From positions 62,001-126,000 of the forward strand of contig JAEYXX010000001.1 in the NCBI GenBank assembly GCA_023431055.1: a stretch of DNA of 64,000 nucleotides. The letters are read 5' to 3'. This DNA is from Pseudomonadota bacterium (GTDB lineage: Bacteria > Pseudomonadota > Gammaproteobacteria > Pseudomonadales > Pseudomonadaceae). The notes under the pieces are model-generated. The model did not search any database. It was given only the letters and a program-made list of their open reading frames with translations, and was not told where the DNA came from. The translations under genes were made by a program, and so were the position numbers. Each line of letters begins with the position of its first letter. Positions within the stretch are counted from its first letter, which is position 1. Positions 19,581 through 28,215 of the stretch are shown here, in pieces.

Positions 19581-20666
19581 TCAGGCGCGTGGCTCCTCGC
19601 CCGGCAGCGGTTTGTCCACCACCACCTCTGCTGGCGGCGCCTTGTCTGCCACCCAGTCGCTGAGCAGGCTGTAGGCCACCGCCAACAGGGTCGGGCCGAG
19701 GAACAGGCCCATGAAGCCGAAGGCCAGGATGCCGCCGAACACGCCGAGCAGCACCACCACCAGCGGCAGGTTGCCGCCACGGCTGATCAGGTAGGGTTTG
19801 AGGATGTTGTCCACCCCGCTGATGATGAAGAAGCCCCAGATGCCCAGGAAGATCGCCATGCCGATCTCCCCCTGCCACACCAGCCAGGCCACGGCCGGGC
19901 CCCAGATCAGCGGCGGAATCATGATGAAGCTGAAGGCGAAGGTCAGCAGACCAAGCACCAGCGCGCCCGGCACACCGGCGATGACGAAGCCGATGTAGGC
20001 CAGCACCGCTTGCGCTGCGGCAGTACCGATCACGCCATTGACCACACGCTGCACGGTACCGGCCACCAGCTCCAGATAATGATCGGCACGCTCGCCGATC
20101 AGCCGCTCCAATAGACTGTGTACGAACACCGCCAGTCGCGGTCCGTCACGATAGAAGAAGAACACCAGCACCAGGCTCAGGGCCAGTTCGACCATGCCCG
20201 CGCCGATCTTTGCGCTGCGCGCCACCAGCCAGTTGCCGACCTGCCCCAGGTAAGGACGCAAGGTATCGAAGAAGGCAGCGCCCTGCTGGTCGATGGTGCG
20301 CCACAGCTCCACCAGGCGATCGCCAATCAGCGGAATGCTGGCCAACCAGCTGGGCGGTGGCGGCAGGCCTTCCACCTGCAGGTCTCTGATCAGGGCGTTG
20401 GCGTCCTTGATGTGATCGGCCAGGTTGAAGCCCAGCCACACCAGCGGCACCGCCACCATGATCACCCAGACACCGGTAAGGATGCCCGCCGCCAGCGACA
20501 TGCGCCCATTGAGCAGTTGCGTCAGCAAGCGCATCAACGGCCAGCTGGCAAAGGCCAGCACGGCAGCCCAGAACAGCGCCGACCAGAATGGCGCCAGCAC
20601 CCAGAGGCTGGCAGCCAGCAGGCCGAGCAGAAGAATCTGCACCAGCAGACGATCATTAGTGGCCAT
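19581..20666 (-). CDS. AI-2E family transporter (PerM-like)
   Basis: 361 residues with about eight membrane helices: a pair at the N terminus, then a polar stretch, then a C-terminal cluster containing the family region around GVPGALVLGLLTFAFSFIMIPPLIWG. The family includes TqsA (autoinducer-2 export) and sodium/proton antiporters, so the substrate is unknown. AGGGAG lies before the ATG at 20666. Confidence 0.85.
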   Translation of the reverse strand: MATNDRLLVQILLLGLLAASLWVLAPFWSALFWAAVLAFASWPLMRLLTQLLNGRMSLAAGILTGVWVIMVAVPLVWLGFNLADHIKDANALIRDLQVEGLPPPPSWLASIPLIGDRLVELWRTIDQQGAAFFDTLRPYLGQVGNWLVARSAKIGAGMVELALSLVLVFFFYRDGPRLAVFVHSLLERLIGERADHYLELVAGTVQRVVNGVIGTAAAQAVLAYIGFVIAGVPGALVLGLLTFAFSFIMIPPLIWGPAVAWLVWQGEIGMAIFLGIWGFFIISGVDNILKPYLISRGGNLPLVVVLLGVFGGILAFGFMGLFLGPTLLAVAYSLLSDWVADKAPPAEVVVDKPLPGEEPRA

Positions 20667-20742
20667 CAAGCGAAACTCCCTTCGACGAAACGACAAAGCG
20701 CCCATGAAGGGCGCTCTGTAACAGGCGATTGCGAGCGATAGC

Positions 20743-21558
20743 TTAACGCAACAAATGCACGCTCAGTGTTTCATCGGCGCTTTCACCCAACTCCAGGCGC
20801 GCTTCGCGCACGCGCTGCTCGATCAGTGCCTCGCGCCATGCCTCGGCCTGGTTGCCGGCCAGAGTGACGCGCAGGGTGCTGTCGAGGTTCAGGCTACGCG
20901 CCAGCACCTCCACCCAGGCACTGTCGGCCTTGGCTTCATCGGGCAGTTTCAGCTGACCATCGGTGCGCAGCTGACGCAACAGGGTCGCGGGCGTCGGCAG
21001 CAATACGCCCAGAGGCGCTTCGGCATCCAGCTGTTCGGCATGCAGATAGGCACGGCGGTTACCACGGGTGATGCTGTACAGCGCCAGCAGGCTTTCATGA
21101 TTCGGTTCGGCCAGGCGCAACAGGGCATAGGCCTGCTGGTCGTCGGAGCCATACAGCGTGGCATTGCCGAACACCGCGTTGGCCCACAGGTTACTTGCCC
21201 CACACTCACGGCCCTGACACCAGTAGAGCAGCTCGGCGTCCTGCTGCAGCAGAGCTTCCCGCGCCGCAGTAAATACCTGATCGGCGCTGTGAGTGCGCGG
21301 CAGTTCGTAAGTCACGGCGCTGTGCTGGCCCTGCACGAGAATTTCACGCTCGTAACGCAAACGCCCGCTGATGCGGCGAATCGAACCCTGCGGATAGATG
21401 CGCTCGACATCGGACGCCTCCTTGAACGCAACGATCTGGCTGGCAGGGAAACGCGGCAGCACTTCAAGATCACGGCTACCAGGTATGTCGGCTGCCAGTA
21501 CGGCACCGCTGCAGAGGGTGGCCAGCGCTGCGCACAACAGCTTCATACGCACCGTCAT
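20743..21558 (-). CDS. DUF4892 secreted protein
   Basis: 271 residues with a signal peptide (MKLLCAALATLCSGAVLAA) starting four residues after the chosen start. The DUF4892 body follows (DIPGSRDLEVLPRFP, then YWCQGRECGASNLWANAVFG near the middle, with two cysteines). Exported, function unknown. A second possible start (MKLL, 12 bases in) would put the signal peptide at the very N terminus. It sits downstream of two alpha/beta hydrolases on the same strand with a 115-base gap. Confidence 0.8.
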   Translation of the reverse strand: MTVRMKLLCAALATLCSGAVLAADIPGSRDLEVLPRFPASQIVAFKEASDVERIYPQGSIRRISGRLRYEREILVQGQHSAVTYELPRTHSADQVFTAAREALLQQDAELLYWCQGRECGASNLWANAVFGNATLYGSDDQQAYALLRLAEPNHESLLALYSITRGNRRAYLHAEQLDAEAPLGVLLPTPATLLRQLRTDGQLKLPDEAKADSAWVEVLARSLNLDSTLRVTLAGNQAEAWREALIEQRVREARLELGESADETLSVHLLR

Positions 21559-21673
21559 CGAGAAGATCCTTGTGCAGGCGAAGTTGCGAAGCAATGGGTG
21601 GCGTGGTTGAACGGGTCGATCATGCGATCCTCCATGGCAGACCGCCACACCTTTCCCCAGGGCTTCAGGCAAG

Positions 21674-22537
21674 TCAAGAAATGCGCAGGAATGGATTGAA
21701 ACAATCCGCTACACGTTGTGCCCCCGCCTCGTCATCCAGATGCAGGTGGTGACCGCCCGGCAGGCGATGCACCTCGAACGGCAGATCCTGCAGCAATTTC
21801 TGCAGGGCCGGCTGCGCGCCCATCATGCCCTGCTCGGCCACTACCAGACTGACCGGACACTGCAGCGCACGCACGAACGCCTGGGTATGCGCCCAACTCA
21901 GACGCAGCGGTGACGGCAAGGTCAGGCGACTGTCGGTGCGCCAGGTGTAACCGCCCGGCACCGGCATCAGGCCCCGCTGGGCCAACAGTTCGGCCGCCTC
22001 GCGGCTGACGGCACCGACACCTTTCATCCGCGCCTCGACGGCGCGCGCCATCTCGGCATAGACCGGCTTGCGCTTGTCGGAGAGCTTCTGCCTGGCACGC
22101 AACGCCTCACCGAGTTTTTCCGGTGCCTGCTCGGCTTCACCGGTATAGGGCACCAGGCCGTCGATCAGGGCCAGGCGCGCGATCCGCTCGGGCATCGCGC
22201 CGGCGAGCAACACCGCAGTGATCGCGCCCATGGAATGACCGAGGATGGAAAATCGCTGCCAGCCAAACTGCTCGGCGACCTGCAGCACATCGAAGGCGTA
22301 GTCCCACAGCGCATAACCGGCGCCGGCCGCACGGTGGTCGGAGTGGCCATGGCCGGCAAAATCCAGCGCGACGATACGCAGCCCCTCCAGCTTGGGCGCC
22401 AGGCGCGCGAAACTCGCGGCGTTATCCAGCCAGCCGTGCAGGGCCAACACCGGCAAGCCATCCTCCGGCCCGTAGAGATGAGCCGCCAGCTCGATATGCG
22501 GCAGGCTCAGACGAACTTCCTCGAAACCTGCGTTCAT
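21674..22537 (-). CDS. Alpha/beta hydrolase
   Basis: 287 residues, alpha/beta-hydrolase fold: ALHGWLDNAASF oxyanion region, FAGHGHSDHR, nucleophile elbow GHSMGA, and C-terminal catalytic His in PGGHHLHLDDE. Cytoplasmic esterase or lipase-like; substrate unknown. AGGAGC precedes the ATG at 22537, which overlaps the stop of the upstream hydrolase gene as ATGA, so the two hydrolases are translationally coupled. Confidence 0.88.
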   Translation of the reverse strand: MNAGFEEVRLSLPHIELAAHLYGPEDGLPVLALHGWLDNAASFARLAPKLEGLRIVALDFAGHGHSDHRAAGAGYALWDYAFDVLQVAEQFGWQRFSILGHSMGAITAVLLAGAMPERIARLALIDGLVPYTGEAEQAPEKLGEALRARQKLSDKRKPVYAEMARAVEARMKGVGAVSREAAELLAQRGLMPVPGGYTWRTDSRLTLPSPLRLSWAHTQAFVRALQCPVSLVVAEQGMMGAQPALQKLLQDLPFEVHRLPGGHHLHLDDEAGAQRVADCFNPFLRIS

Positions 22538-23337
22538 GCGCCTTGCTCCTGATTGGCATGCCAACGGCTGAACAGCTGACGCAGCAGATCGGCGGTGGCC
22601 TGCGGGCGCTCCAGCGGAAACATGTGGCCGCCCGGCAGATGATGGTATTCGGCACGCGGCATGCGCCTGAGCAGACGCGCATGATGCGGCAGCACGACGC
22701 GACTGTGGCGCCCCCGTACCATGGCCAGCGGTACGGCAAGCTGCTGCGGCCGACCCGGCGCGGTGTGCGGCACACTGCGATAGATGCTGATTTCGGTGGC
22801 AGGGTCGAACTTCAAACGCAAACCCTGCGCTCCCGCCTGCAGACCGTGGCTGACATAAGCATCCAGACATTCGGGATCGAAACGCCGGAACAGGCTCTTG
22901 CCAGCAAAATAATTACGCGCTTCGAGCAGGTCGGCGAACGCCTCACGGCGCCCCAGCGTACGCCCGGCCGGGGTGATGCGATCGATGAAGCCGAAGCGCT
23001 TGGCGGCACGGATCACCATGCGGTCGGCCAGGGTCAGTACGGGTGAATCGAGCATCACCACGCCGCGGTACAGCTCGGGGCGGAGCAAGGCTGCGTGATA
23101 GTGCAACACACCGCCGAGCGAATGGCCGACGCCCCAGACCGGCTCGTCACCGCCCTCGAGGTGATGGATCAGCTCATCGACCAGATTCGACCAGTTGTCA
23201 TTCACCGGAAAACGCGGGTCGTGGCCATGCTGCTCAAGGTGCTGCACCTGAAAATCCGGTGCCAGCGCAGCGAACAGCTTGCCGTAGGTGGCGGACGGAA
23301 AGCCGTTGGCATGGGCGAAGAAGATCAGCTGCGGCAT
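22534..23337 (-). CDS. Alpha/beta hydrolase
   Basis: 267 residues, alpha/beta-hydrolase fold: N-terminal FFAHANGFPSATY oxyanion loop, nucleophile elbow GHSLGG near residue 93, C-terminal catalytic His in LPGGHMFPLERP. It is only distantly similar to the next hydrolase, so it is not a recent duplicate. No strong ribosome-binding site is seen before the ATG at 23337. It is the first gene of the hydrolase-hydrolase-DUF4892 run. Confidence 0.87.
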   Translation of the reverse strand: MPQLIFFAHANGFPSATYGKLFAALAPDFQVQHLEQHGHDPRFPVNDNWSNLVDELIHHLEGGDEPVWGVGHSLGGVLHYHAALLRPELYRGVVMLDSPVLTLADRMVIRAAKRFGFIDRITPAGRTLGRREAFADLLEARNYFAGKSLFRRFDPECLDAYVSHGLQAGAQGLRLKFDPATEISIYRSVPHTAPGRPQQLAVPLAMVRGRHSRVVLPHHARLLRRMPRAEYHHLPGGHMFPLERPQATADLLRQLFSRWHANQEQGA

Positions 23338-23435
23338 GCATCAAACTCGAAAGACGAATATCCCGGAATTCTCCGGCAGCCATGCACCGGCGGCAATGAC
23401 CGTAACCGCCATTGATGGCGGCGCAATGGCCAGCG

Positions 23436-24068
23436 CTATAACACAAGCCTGCCGACGATGCTCACGGCGACTAGCAGAAACACCAGGCCGCAGACGAAGT
23501 CGATGGTCGGCGCTGCCTGCAGCAGCCGCTGACGCATCAGCGGGCGGCTCAGGGTCATACCGAGCAGGCCGAACCAGAACAGACTGAGGCCGAACAACAG
23601 CGCCGCACAGGCGACCTTGCCGGGCAGCGACATGTCGGCCGGCACCAGGCTGCTAAGCAGGGCCAGGAAGAACACCAGCGCCTTGGGGTTGCCCAGATTG
23701 GTCAATACACCGCGCAGCCAGGGGCCGAACAGCGAAGGCGCCAGCTCGCCATCCAGACGCCTGGGGCCGGCACTGCCACGCCACCAGGCCCGCACCGCGC
23801 CAAAACCCAGCCAACCCAGATAGAGCGCGCCGCCGACCTGCACCAGATCGAACAGCCACTGGGTGCGGCTAAGCAGCAAGGCCACGCCGCTGAGCACCAA
23901 CGTGCCATGCAAAAGAATGCCGCAGGCCAGGCCCAATGCGCTGAGCAGACCCGCACGCTGGCCCTGATGCAGGGCAGTACGCACCACCAACGCCACATCG
24001 GGGCCGGGACTTACAAGGGCCACCGCGAACACGGCAGCCAGCGACAGCAAGACGGATGTCTCCTGCAT
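23436..24068 (-). CDS. LysE family amino-acid exporter
   Basis: 210 residues, six predicted membrane helices with the LysE/RhtB signature VSPGPDVALVVRTALHQGQRAGL near the N terminus. Members export lysine, homoserine, threonine or related amino acids; the substrate here is unknown. CTGGAG precedes the ATG. It follows an AraC regulator on the same strand after a 43-base gap, so the regulator and exporter are probably one unit. Confidence 0.88.
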   Translation of the reverse strand: MQETSVLLSLAAVFAVALVSPGPDVALVVRTALHQGQRAGLLSALGLACGILLHGTLVLSGVALLLSRTQWLFDLVQVGGALYLGWLGFGAVRAWWRGSAGPRRLDGELAPSLFGPWLRGVLTNLGNPKALVFFLALLSSLVPADMSLPGKVACAALLFGLSLFWFGLLGMTLSRPLMRQRLLQAAPTIDFVCGLVFLLVAVSIVGRLVL

Positions 24069-24111
24069 GGTTGTTCTCCAGGTGATAGGAAGGGGTGAGG
24101 CTTTGCGGGTA

Positions 24112-24915
24112 TCAGCCCTGACGCAGGCGCGCTGGCGGCAGGCCGTAGGTGCGGCGGAATAACCGCGAGAAGTGCGCCTGGTCATAGAAGCCCAGGCGCA
24201 GCGCGATCTCGCTCAGGGGCTGCCCTGCCAGCACCAGCGGCAAGGCGCGCTGCAGACGCAGCTGGGTCAGCCATTGATGCGGCGGCAGGCCGGTGTGCTG
24301 GCGAAAACGCCGCAGCGCCTGCCACGGGCTCATGGCGCAGAACGCAGCGATCTCCTCCAGCGAGGGCGGCTGATCCAGGCGACTTTCCAGCCAGTCGCGC
24401 AGCCGCTGCCAGGTGCACTGATCGAAAACGCGATGCGGCTCGCTGACGCGCAAGGTCGAGCCCATCTCCAGCAGATGGGCCAGCGCCTGCCAGAGCGCTT
24501 CCTCCTGAGCCAGCCGCGATCCTCCCAGCATCGCTGCATGAAAATCCTGCAGGTGCTGCGACAGCAGAGGGTGGCGCAAGCTGCTGGTGGTCAGCCTCGG
24601 CGCGCCCTGGCGGCCATCGCTCAGAGTCCGACTGGCTTCATCCAGCCAGAACGGATCGAAGGCCATCACCCGAATGCGATAACTCTCGCCGTCCAGACAG
24701 GCACCGTCATGAATCCCTTCCGGCGCCATCAGCAGCACATCCCCTGCCCCGACATGCCGACGCTCACCGCCATAGGCGTAGCGATGCTGCCCCTGAATCA
24801 GCAGACCGACGTGGTATTCCAGGTGAAAGTGCCGGGGAAAGGCGAAGCGACGGTACTCGGCATCGATCAGGCGCACGCCGGGCAAGCTGCTTTGGATATG
24901 AGTGATCTGGTCCAT
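24112..24915 (-). CDS. AraC family transcriptional regulator
   Basis: 267 residues. An N-terminal cupin-like sensing domain (RHFHLEYHVGLLIQGQHRY) and two C-terminal helix-turn-helix motifs with the AraC end signature (GFYDQAHFSRLFRRTYGLPPARLRQG). The cupin-plus-AraC form next to a LysE exporter is common in Pseudomonas and suggests control of that exporter in response to an amino acid (inference). Confidence 0.9.
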   Translation of the reverse strand: MDQITHIQSSLPGVRLIDAEYRRFAFPRHFHLEYHVGLLIQGQHRYAYGGERRHVGAGDVLLMAPEGIHDGACLDGESYRIRVMAFDPFWLDEASRTLSDGRQGAPRLTTSSLRHPLLSQHLQDFHAAMLGGSRLAQEEALWQALAHLLEMGSTLRVSEPHRVFDQCTWQRLRDWLESRLDQPPSLEEIAAFCAMSPWQALRRFRQHTGLPPHQWLTQLRLQRALPLVLAGQPLSEIALRLGFYDQAHFSRLFRRTYGLPPARLRQG

Positions 24916-24973
24916 GGCGCGTACTGTAGCGCCACGGACCGGGCAAATCTTGGATGAAATTGCAGGCAGGCAC

Positions 24974-25417
24974 TCACAGTTTCGGCGGCTGCTCGCCCAG
25001 CGGCACTATGGCCATGGTCAGGCGCGAAATGCAGCTGGGCTTGCCATCGTCGCCGCTGAGGCGAATATCCCAGACGTGCGTGGTACGCCCCAGATGCACC
25101 GGCCGCGCCACCGCATGCACGCGCCCGCTGCGCAGACCGCGCAGATGGTTGGCATTGACCTCCAATCCGACGCAGTAAAAGCGGCTGTTGTCGATGCACA
25201 GGTAACTGGCAGTGGAACCGAGGGTTTCCGCCAGCACCACCGAGGCGCCGCCGTGCAGCAGGCCATAGGGCTGATGCGTACGAGAGTCGATCACCATACT
25301 GGCGCTGAGCGATTCGTCATCGAATGATTCGAAACGGATGTCCAGCACCTCGCCGATGCTGTTCCTGAGGGTGGCGTTCAGTGCCGCAAGATCGGGAGTT
25401 CGTTGCCAGAGAGCCAT
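24974..25417 (-). CDS. PaaI/YbdB-type hotdog thioesterase
   Basis: 147 residues, single hotdog domain with the LLHGGASVVLAETLGSTAS segment of the PaaI/EntH (4HBT) class. Hydrolyses acyl- or aryl-CoA esters. The start at 25417 has AAGGACAG upstream. It lies 55 bases downstream of the acyl-CoA synthetase gene on the same strand, so the pair can activate and release the same acyl groups (inference). P. aeruginosa has the same pair (PA1617-PA1618), from memory. Confidence 0.87.
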   Translation of the reverse strand: MALWQRTPDLAALNATLRNSIGEVLDIRFESFDDESLSASMVIDSRTHQPYGLLHGGASVVLAETLGSTASYLCIDNSRFYCVGLEVNANHLRGLRSGRVHAVARPVHLGRTTHVWDIRLSGDDGKPSCISRLTMAIVPLGEQPPKL

Positions 25418-25472
25418 GGATCTGTCCTTGAACGGAGGGAAAACAGGGCCGGCGGCGCCGACCCGGCGATAC

Positions 25473-27140
25473 TCAGTCGTGCCAGAGCACCGCTTCGCTA
25501 CGCTGCTGCCATTCGGCGAAACGCTCGCCATAGGTGCCTTCGATCACTGCACGCTTGATCTTCAAGGTCGGGGTGAGGAAGCCGTTTTCCACCGCCCAGA
25601 CCTCCTTGACCAGCACCAGTCCCTGCAGGCGTTCATGCTGATCAAGACGACCGTTGACCTCGGCAAGCAACGCGTTGAGGCTTCTTTCCAGCTCATCGCG
25701 ACTGTCATTGGCCGCCTCCTGGCGCCCGACATCGGACAGCACGCAGAGCGCGATGGGTTGCGGCAAACCGTCGCCCACCACGCAAACCTGCTCGATGCGC
25801 GAGTGCTCACCGAGGCGATTCTCGATCGGTGCCGGTGCCACGTACTTGCCCTTGCTGGTCTTGAAGATTTCCTTGATGCGCCCGGTGAGGCGCAGGTTGC
25901 CCTCGGCATCCTGCTCACCCTTGTCACCGGTGCGCAGGAAGCCATCGTCTGTAAGCGCCTCGGCGGTCTTGATCGGGTCCTTGTAATAGCCCTGCATGGT
26001 CGCGCCGCTGCGTACCTGTACTTCGCCATCCTCGGCGATGCGCACCTCGACACCCGGATTGTTCTGGCCGATCCAGCCCTGCTTGAACCTGCCAGGCAGG
26101 CAGACATGGGAATAACCGCAGTTCTCGGTCATGCCATAGACCTCCTGAATCTCCATGCCCAATCGGCGGTACCAGCCCAGCAACGCCTCGGGTACCGGTG
26201 CGGCGCCGGACAACGCATAGCGGATGGCATCCAGCCCAAGCCCGGCGAGCACCTTGCGACCGATGAAACGACCGATGATCGGCAAGCGCAGCAGGCGATC
26301 GAGCTTCTGTTCCGGCATTTTGCCGTAGACGCCCATCTGGAACTTGGTCCAGATGCGCGGCACGCCGAACATCACGGTCGGCCGTGCGCGCTTGAGGTCT
26401 TCGAGGAAGGTGTCCAGGCTCTCGGCGAAGAAGATCGTCTGACCGGCGTAGATGGAGGCCAGCTCGACGAACATGCGTTCGGCCACGTGGCACAGCGGCA
26501 GGTAGGAAATCAGCCGGTCATCCTCGCCCACGCCGAACAGCTTGATGGCGTTGCTGGCGGCAAAACCGAAATTGGAGAAATTGTGCATCACGCCCTTGGG
26601 CGTTCCGGTGGTACCGGAGGTGTAGATGATGGTGGCCAGTTGGTTGGCCGCCGGCTTGGGATCGTCCTGAATCGGCGCGCAGCGCTGCAAGTCATCCCAG
26701 CTGTAGTCGAAGCTGCCCTGCGGATGCAGCGGCAGACTCACGGTTGGCAGGCCCTGCGGCAGGCCTGGGGCCATCGAGGCCCAGTCATCGAGCTTGCCGA
26801 TGAATGCCAGAGCCGCTTCGGAATGCTCCAGTACCTGGCGCATGGAGTCGGCGGTGAGGTTGGGATACAGCGGTACCGAAACGTGACCGGCCATCCAGAT
26901 CGCCAGATCGGCAACGATCCAGTGCGCGCAGTTCTTGGAGATGATGGCGATGCGGGTGCCCTGCGGCAGTTCGCGGCTACGCAACCAGTTGGCTGCGCGA
27001 CGCGCCTGCTCCCCCACGTCGGCCCAGCTCAGCTCTAGCAGCTGGCCGCCCCCCAGAGGCTGCACCATGTAGCGTTTGTTCGGGTGCCTTGCTTCACGTT
27101 CGTAGAACAGCTCGAGCGGCAAACGGATTGCATCAGCCAC
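25473..27140 (-). CDS. Long-chain acyl-CoA synthetase (AMP-binding enzyme)
   Basis: 555 residues, ANL adenylating superfamily. P-loop IIYTSGTTGTPKGVMH near residue 180, A5-like YGMTENCGY near 335, and the hinge region with RTGDKGEQDAEGNLRLTGRIKEIFKTSKGKYVAP near 420. The C-terminal lysine-containing part is of the FACL type. Activates a fatty acid with ATP and CoA. The start is GTG at 27140: AGGAGG lies 7 bases before it, while the longer frame to 27212 has none. Upstream lie a candidate promoter, a palindromic operator and a 7-bp tandem array. Confidence 0.9.
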   Translation of the reverse strand: MADAIRLPLELFYEREARHPNKRYMVQPLGGGQLLELSWADVGEQARRAANWLRSRELPQGTRIAIISKNCAHWIVADLAIWMAGHVSVPLYPNLTADSMRQVLEHSEAALAFIGKLDDWASMAPGLPQGLPTVSLPLHPQGSFDYSWDDLQRCAPIQDDPKPAANQLATIIYTSGTTGTPKGVMHNFSNFGFAASNAIKLFGVGEDDRLISYLPLCHVAERMFVELASIYAGQTIFFAESLDTFLEDLKRARPTVMFGVPRIWTKFQMGVYGKMPEQKLDRLLRLPIIGRFIGRKVLAGLGLDAIRYALSGAAPVPEALLGWYRRLGMEIQEVYGMTENCGYSHVCLPGRFKQGWIGQNNPGVEVRIAEDGEVQVRSGATMQGYYKDPIKTAEALTDDGFLRTGDKGEQDAEGNLRLTGRIKEIFKTSKGKYVAPAPIENRLGEHSRIEQVCVVGDGLPQPIALCVLSDVGRQEAANDSRDELERSLNALLAEVNGRLDQHERLQGLVLVKEVWAVENGFLTPTLKIKRAVIEGTYGERFAEWQQRSEAVLWHD

Positions 27141-27174
27141 AGGGCTTCCTCCTTTGTTGTTTTTGTAGGAATCA

Positions 27175-27192
27175 ACCAAGCACTTGCTTGGT
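27175..27192. promoter_or_regulatory. Palindromic operator before the acyl-CoA synthetase
   Basis: ACCAAGCACTTGCTTGGT: two perfect 8-bp half-sites around a 2-bp centre. It lies just downstream of a candidate promoter, where a repressor would block transcription. The form resembles operators of TetR-family repressors of acyl-CoA metabolism; the protein is not known. Confidence 0.6.
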
Positions 27193-27194
27193 CG

Positions 27195-27223
27195 ACTATT
27201 CCACGCAGACAAAAGAGGTGCAA
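27195..27223 (-). promoter_or_regulatory. Candidate promoter of the acyl-CoA synthetase gene
   Basis: On the minus strand, TTGCAC (27218-27223) and AATAGT (27195-27200) are separated by 17 bases. Both match sigma-70 hexamers only in part. The correct spacing, and the palindrome overlapping the expected start point, make it plausible. Confidence 0.4.
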
Positions 27224-27243
27224 GTTAAGAAATGTTTCTGGTT

Positions 27244-27313
27244 CAGGCTTCAGGCTTCAGGCTTCAGGCTTCAGGCTTCAGGCTTCAGGCTTCAGGCTTC
27301 AGGCTTCAGGCTT
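27244..27313. repeat. Ten-copy 7-bp tandem repeat (CAGGCTT)n
   Basis: Ten uninterrupted, identical copies of CAGGCTT fill 70 bases between the sixA stop and the promoter region of the acyl-CoA synthetase gene. The array starts about 20 bases upstream of the candidate -35. It is noncoding in this arrangement. Perfect short tandem arrays of this size are prone to slippage, so copy number may vary between strains. Confidence 0.95.
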
Positions 27314-27383
27314 CCCAGTATGAGGCCCTGGTGCAAGCGTCAAACTTTGCGCTCCTGCCTGCAGCTTGCAGCCTGTGACCACC

Positions 27384-27842
27384 TCAACGCGGATGAATCA
27401 GCGCCAGCAGCTCCATCAGCCCTGCCGCCGGGATGTCGCCTTCCAGCTCTGCCAGACTGGCGGTACGCATGGGCAACGGGTCTTGTCGATGCCCATGCAC
27501 CAGCAAGCCGCCCAGCGCGCCGATCAGTGGCTGGTGGCTGACCAGCAGCACCTCGGCACTCTCTCGTTCATCGAGAAATTTCAGGACCTCTCGAGGATCA
27601 CTGTCCGGCGTCAGCCAGGGTACGGTTTTGATCTTGCCGGCGAACCCAAGCGCGCTGCGCACCAGCTCTGCCGTCTGCTGAGCACGCACGTAAGGGCTGG
27701 CGACGATGGCGGTCAGCGGCCGCCCGGCAAGCTGCGCGGCGGCCTGCTGCACTTCCTTGCGACCATGCGCGGTAAGCTCGCGGGCCGCATCGCTGGCGGC
27801 CTGCGGCTCGGCCTCGCCGTGGCGCAGCAGCCATAGCCTCAC
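27384..27842 (-). CDS. sixA: Phosphohistidine phosphatase SixA
   Basis: 152 residues, histidine phosphatase superfamily. Catalytic RHGEA at residues 7-11, second-site VASPYVRAQQTAE near 50, and the C-terminal His in LLVSHQPLIGAL near 100. E. coli SixA removes phosphate from phosphohistidine, first described on ArcB and later linked to the nitrogen phosphotransferase system. The gene overlaps the DUF4389 gene by four bases (ATGA) and ends before the heptamer array. A phosphohistidine phosphatase so near a hybrid histidine kinase (29.4 kb) is suggestive, but no link is shown. Confidence 0.9.
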   Translation of the reverse strand: MRLWLLRHGEAEPQAASDAARELTAHGRKEVQQAAAQLAGRPLTAIVASPYVRAQQTAELVRSALGFAGKIKTVPWLTPDSDPREVLKFLDERESAEVLLVSHQPLIGALGGLLVHGHRQDPLPMRTASLAELEGDIPAAGLMELLALIHPR

Positions 27843-28186
27843 AGCTTGGGCTCCTCGTCGCGCACCGGATGCGGCGCCGGCGGGATGCTGTGCGCGCTCT
27901 CGCCCTCCGGAGCGCGAGGCGCCGGCCAGTCGGCGAACGGCCAGGGTTTTTCATCGGTGTTGAAGGTGCCGAAACGGCCGATCTGCGCCAGGTACTGGCT
28001 AAGGCTGTCGCCAAAACTCAGCATGCCGGCATTCGGCGCACCGTAGAACAGGCGGTAACCCAGCTGCAGCAGCACCACGGCACCGAGCAGCAGCTCGGCC
28101 AGTTGCCAGACGATGAGAAAAATCACCATCCACAGAACGCGCAGCAGAATCGATTCGCGCTCCAATTCCTGCTTTTCATCGCTCAT
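27839..28186 (-). CDS. DUF4389 membrane protein
   Basis: 115 residues. A hydrophobic region from about 15 to 50 (LRVLWMVIFLIVWQLAELLL) makes one or two membrane helices, followed by a polar proline-rich tail. The family is DUF4389, function unknown. AAGGAGAG before the ATG sets the start. It sits between gpsA and sixA with a 29-base gap and a four-base overlap, so the three are probably one operon. Confidence 0.85.
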   Translation of the reverse strand: MSDEKQELERESILLRVLWMVIFLIVWQLAELLLGAVVLLQLGYRLFYGAPNAGMLSFGDSLSQYLAQIGRFGTFNTDEKPWPFADWPAPRAPEGESAHSIPPAPHPVRDEEPKL

Positions 28187-28215
28187 GAGTCACTCTCCTT
28201 GATTGGCCACAGCGT

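Noticed and set aside
27244..27313. CRISPR array
   Set aside because: The 7-bp units are contiguous with no spacers.
27239..27323. Heptamer array as a coding repeat (open frames run through it on the plus strand)
   Set aside because: The frames have no ribosome-binding site or family match and lie between two minus-strand genes. The repeat is treated as noncoding.
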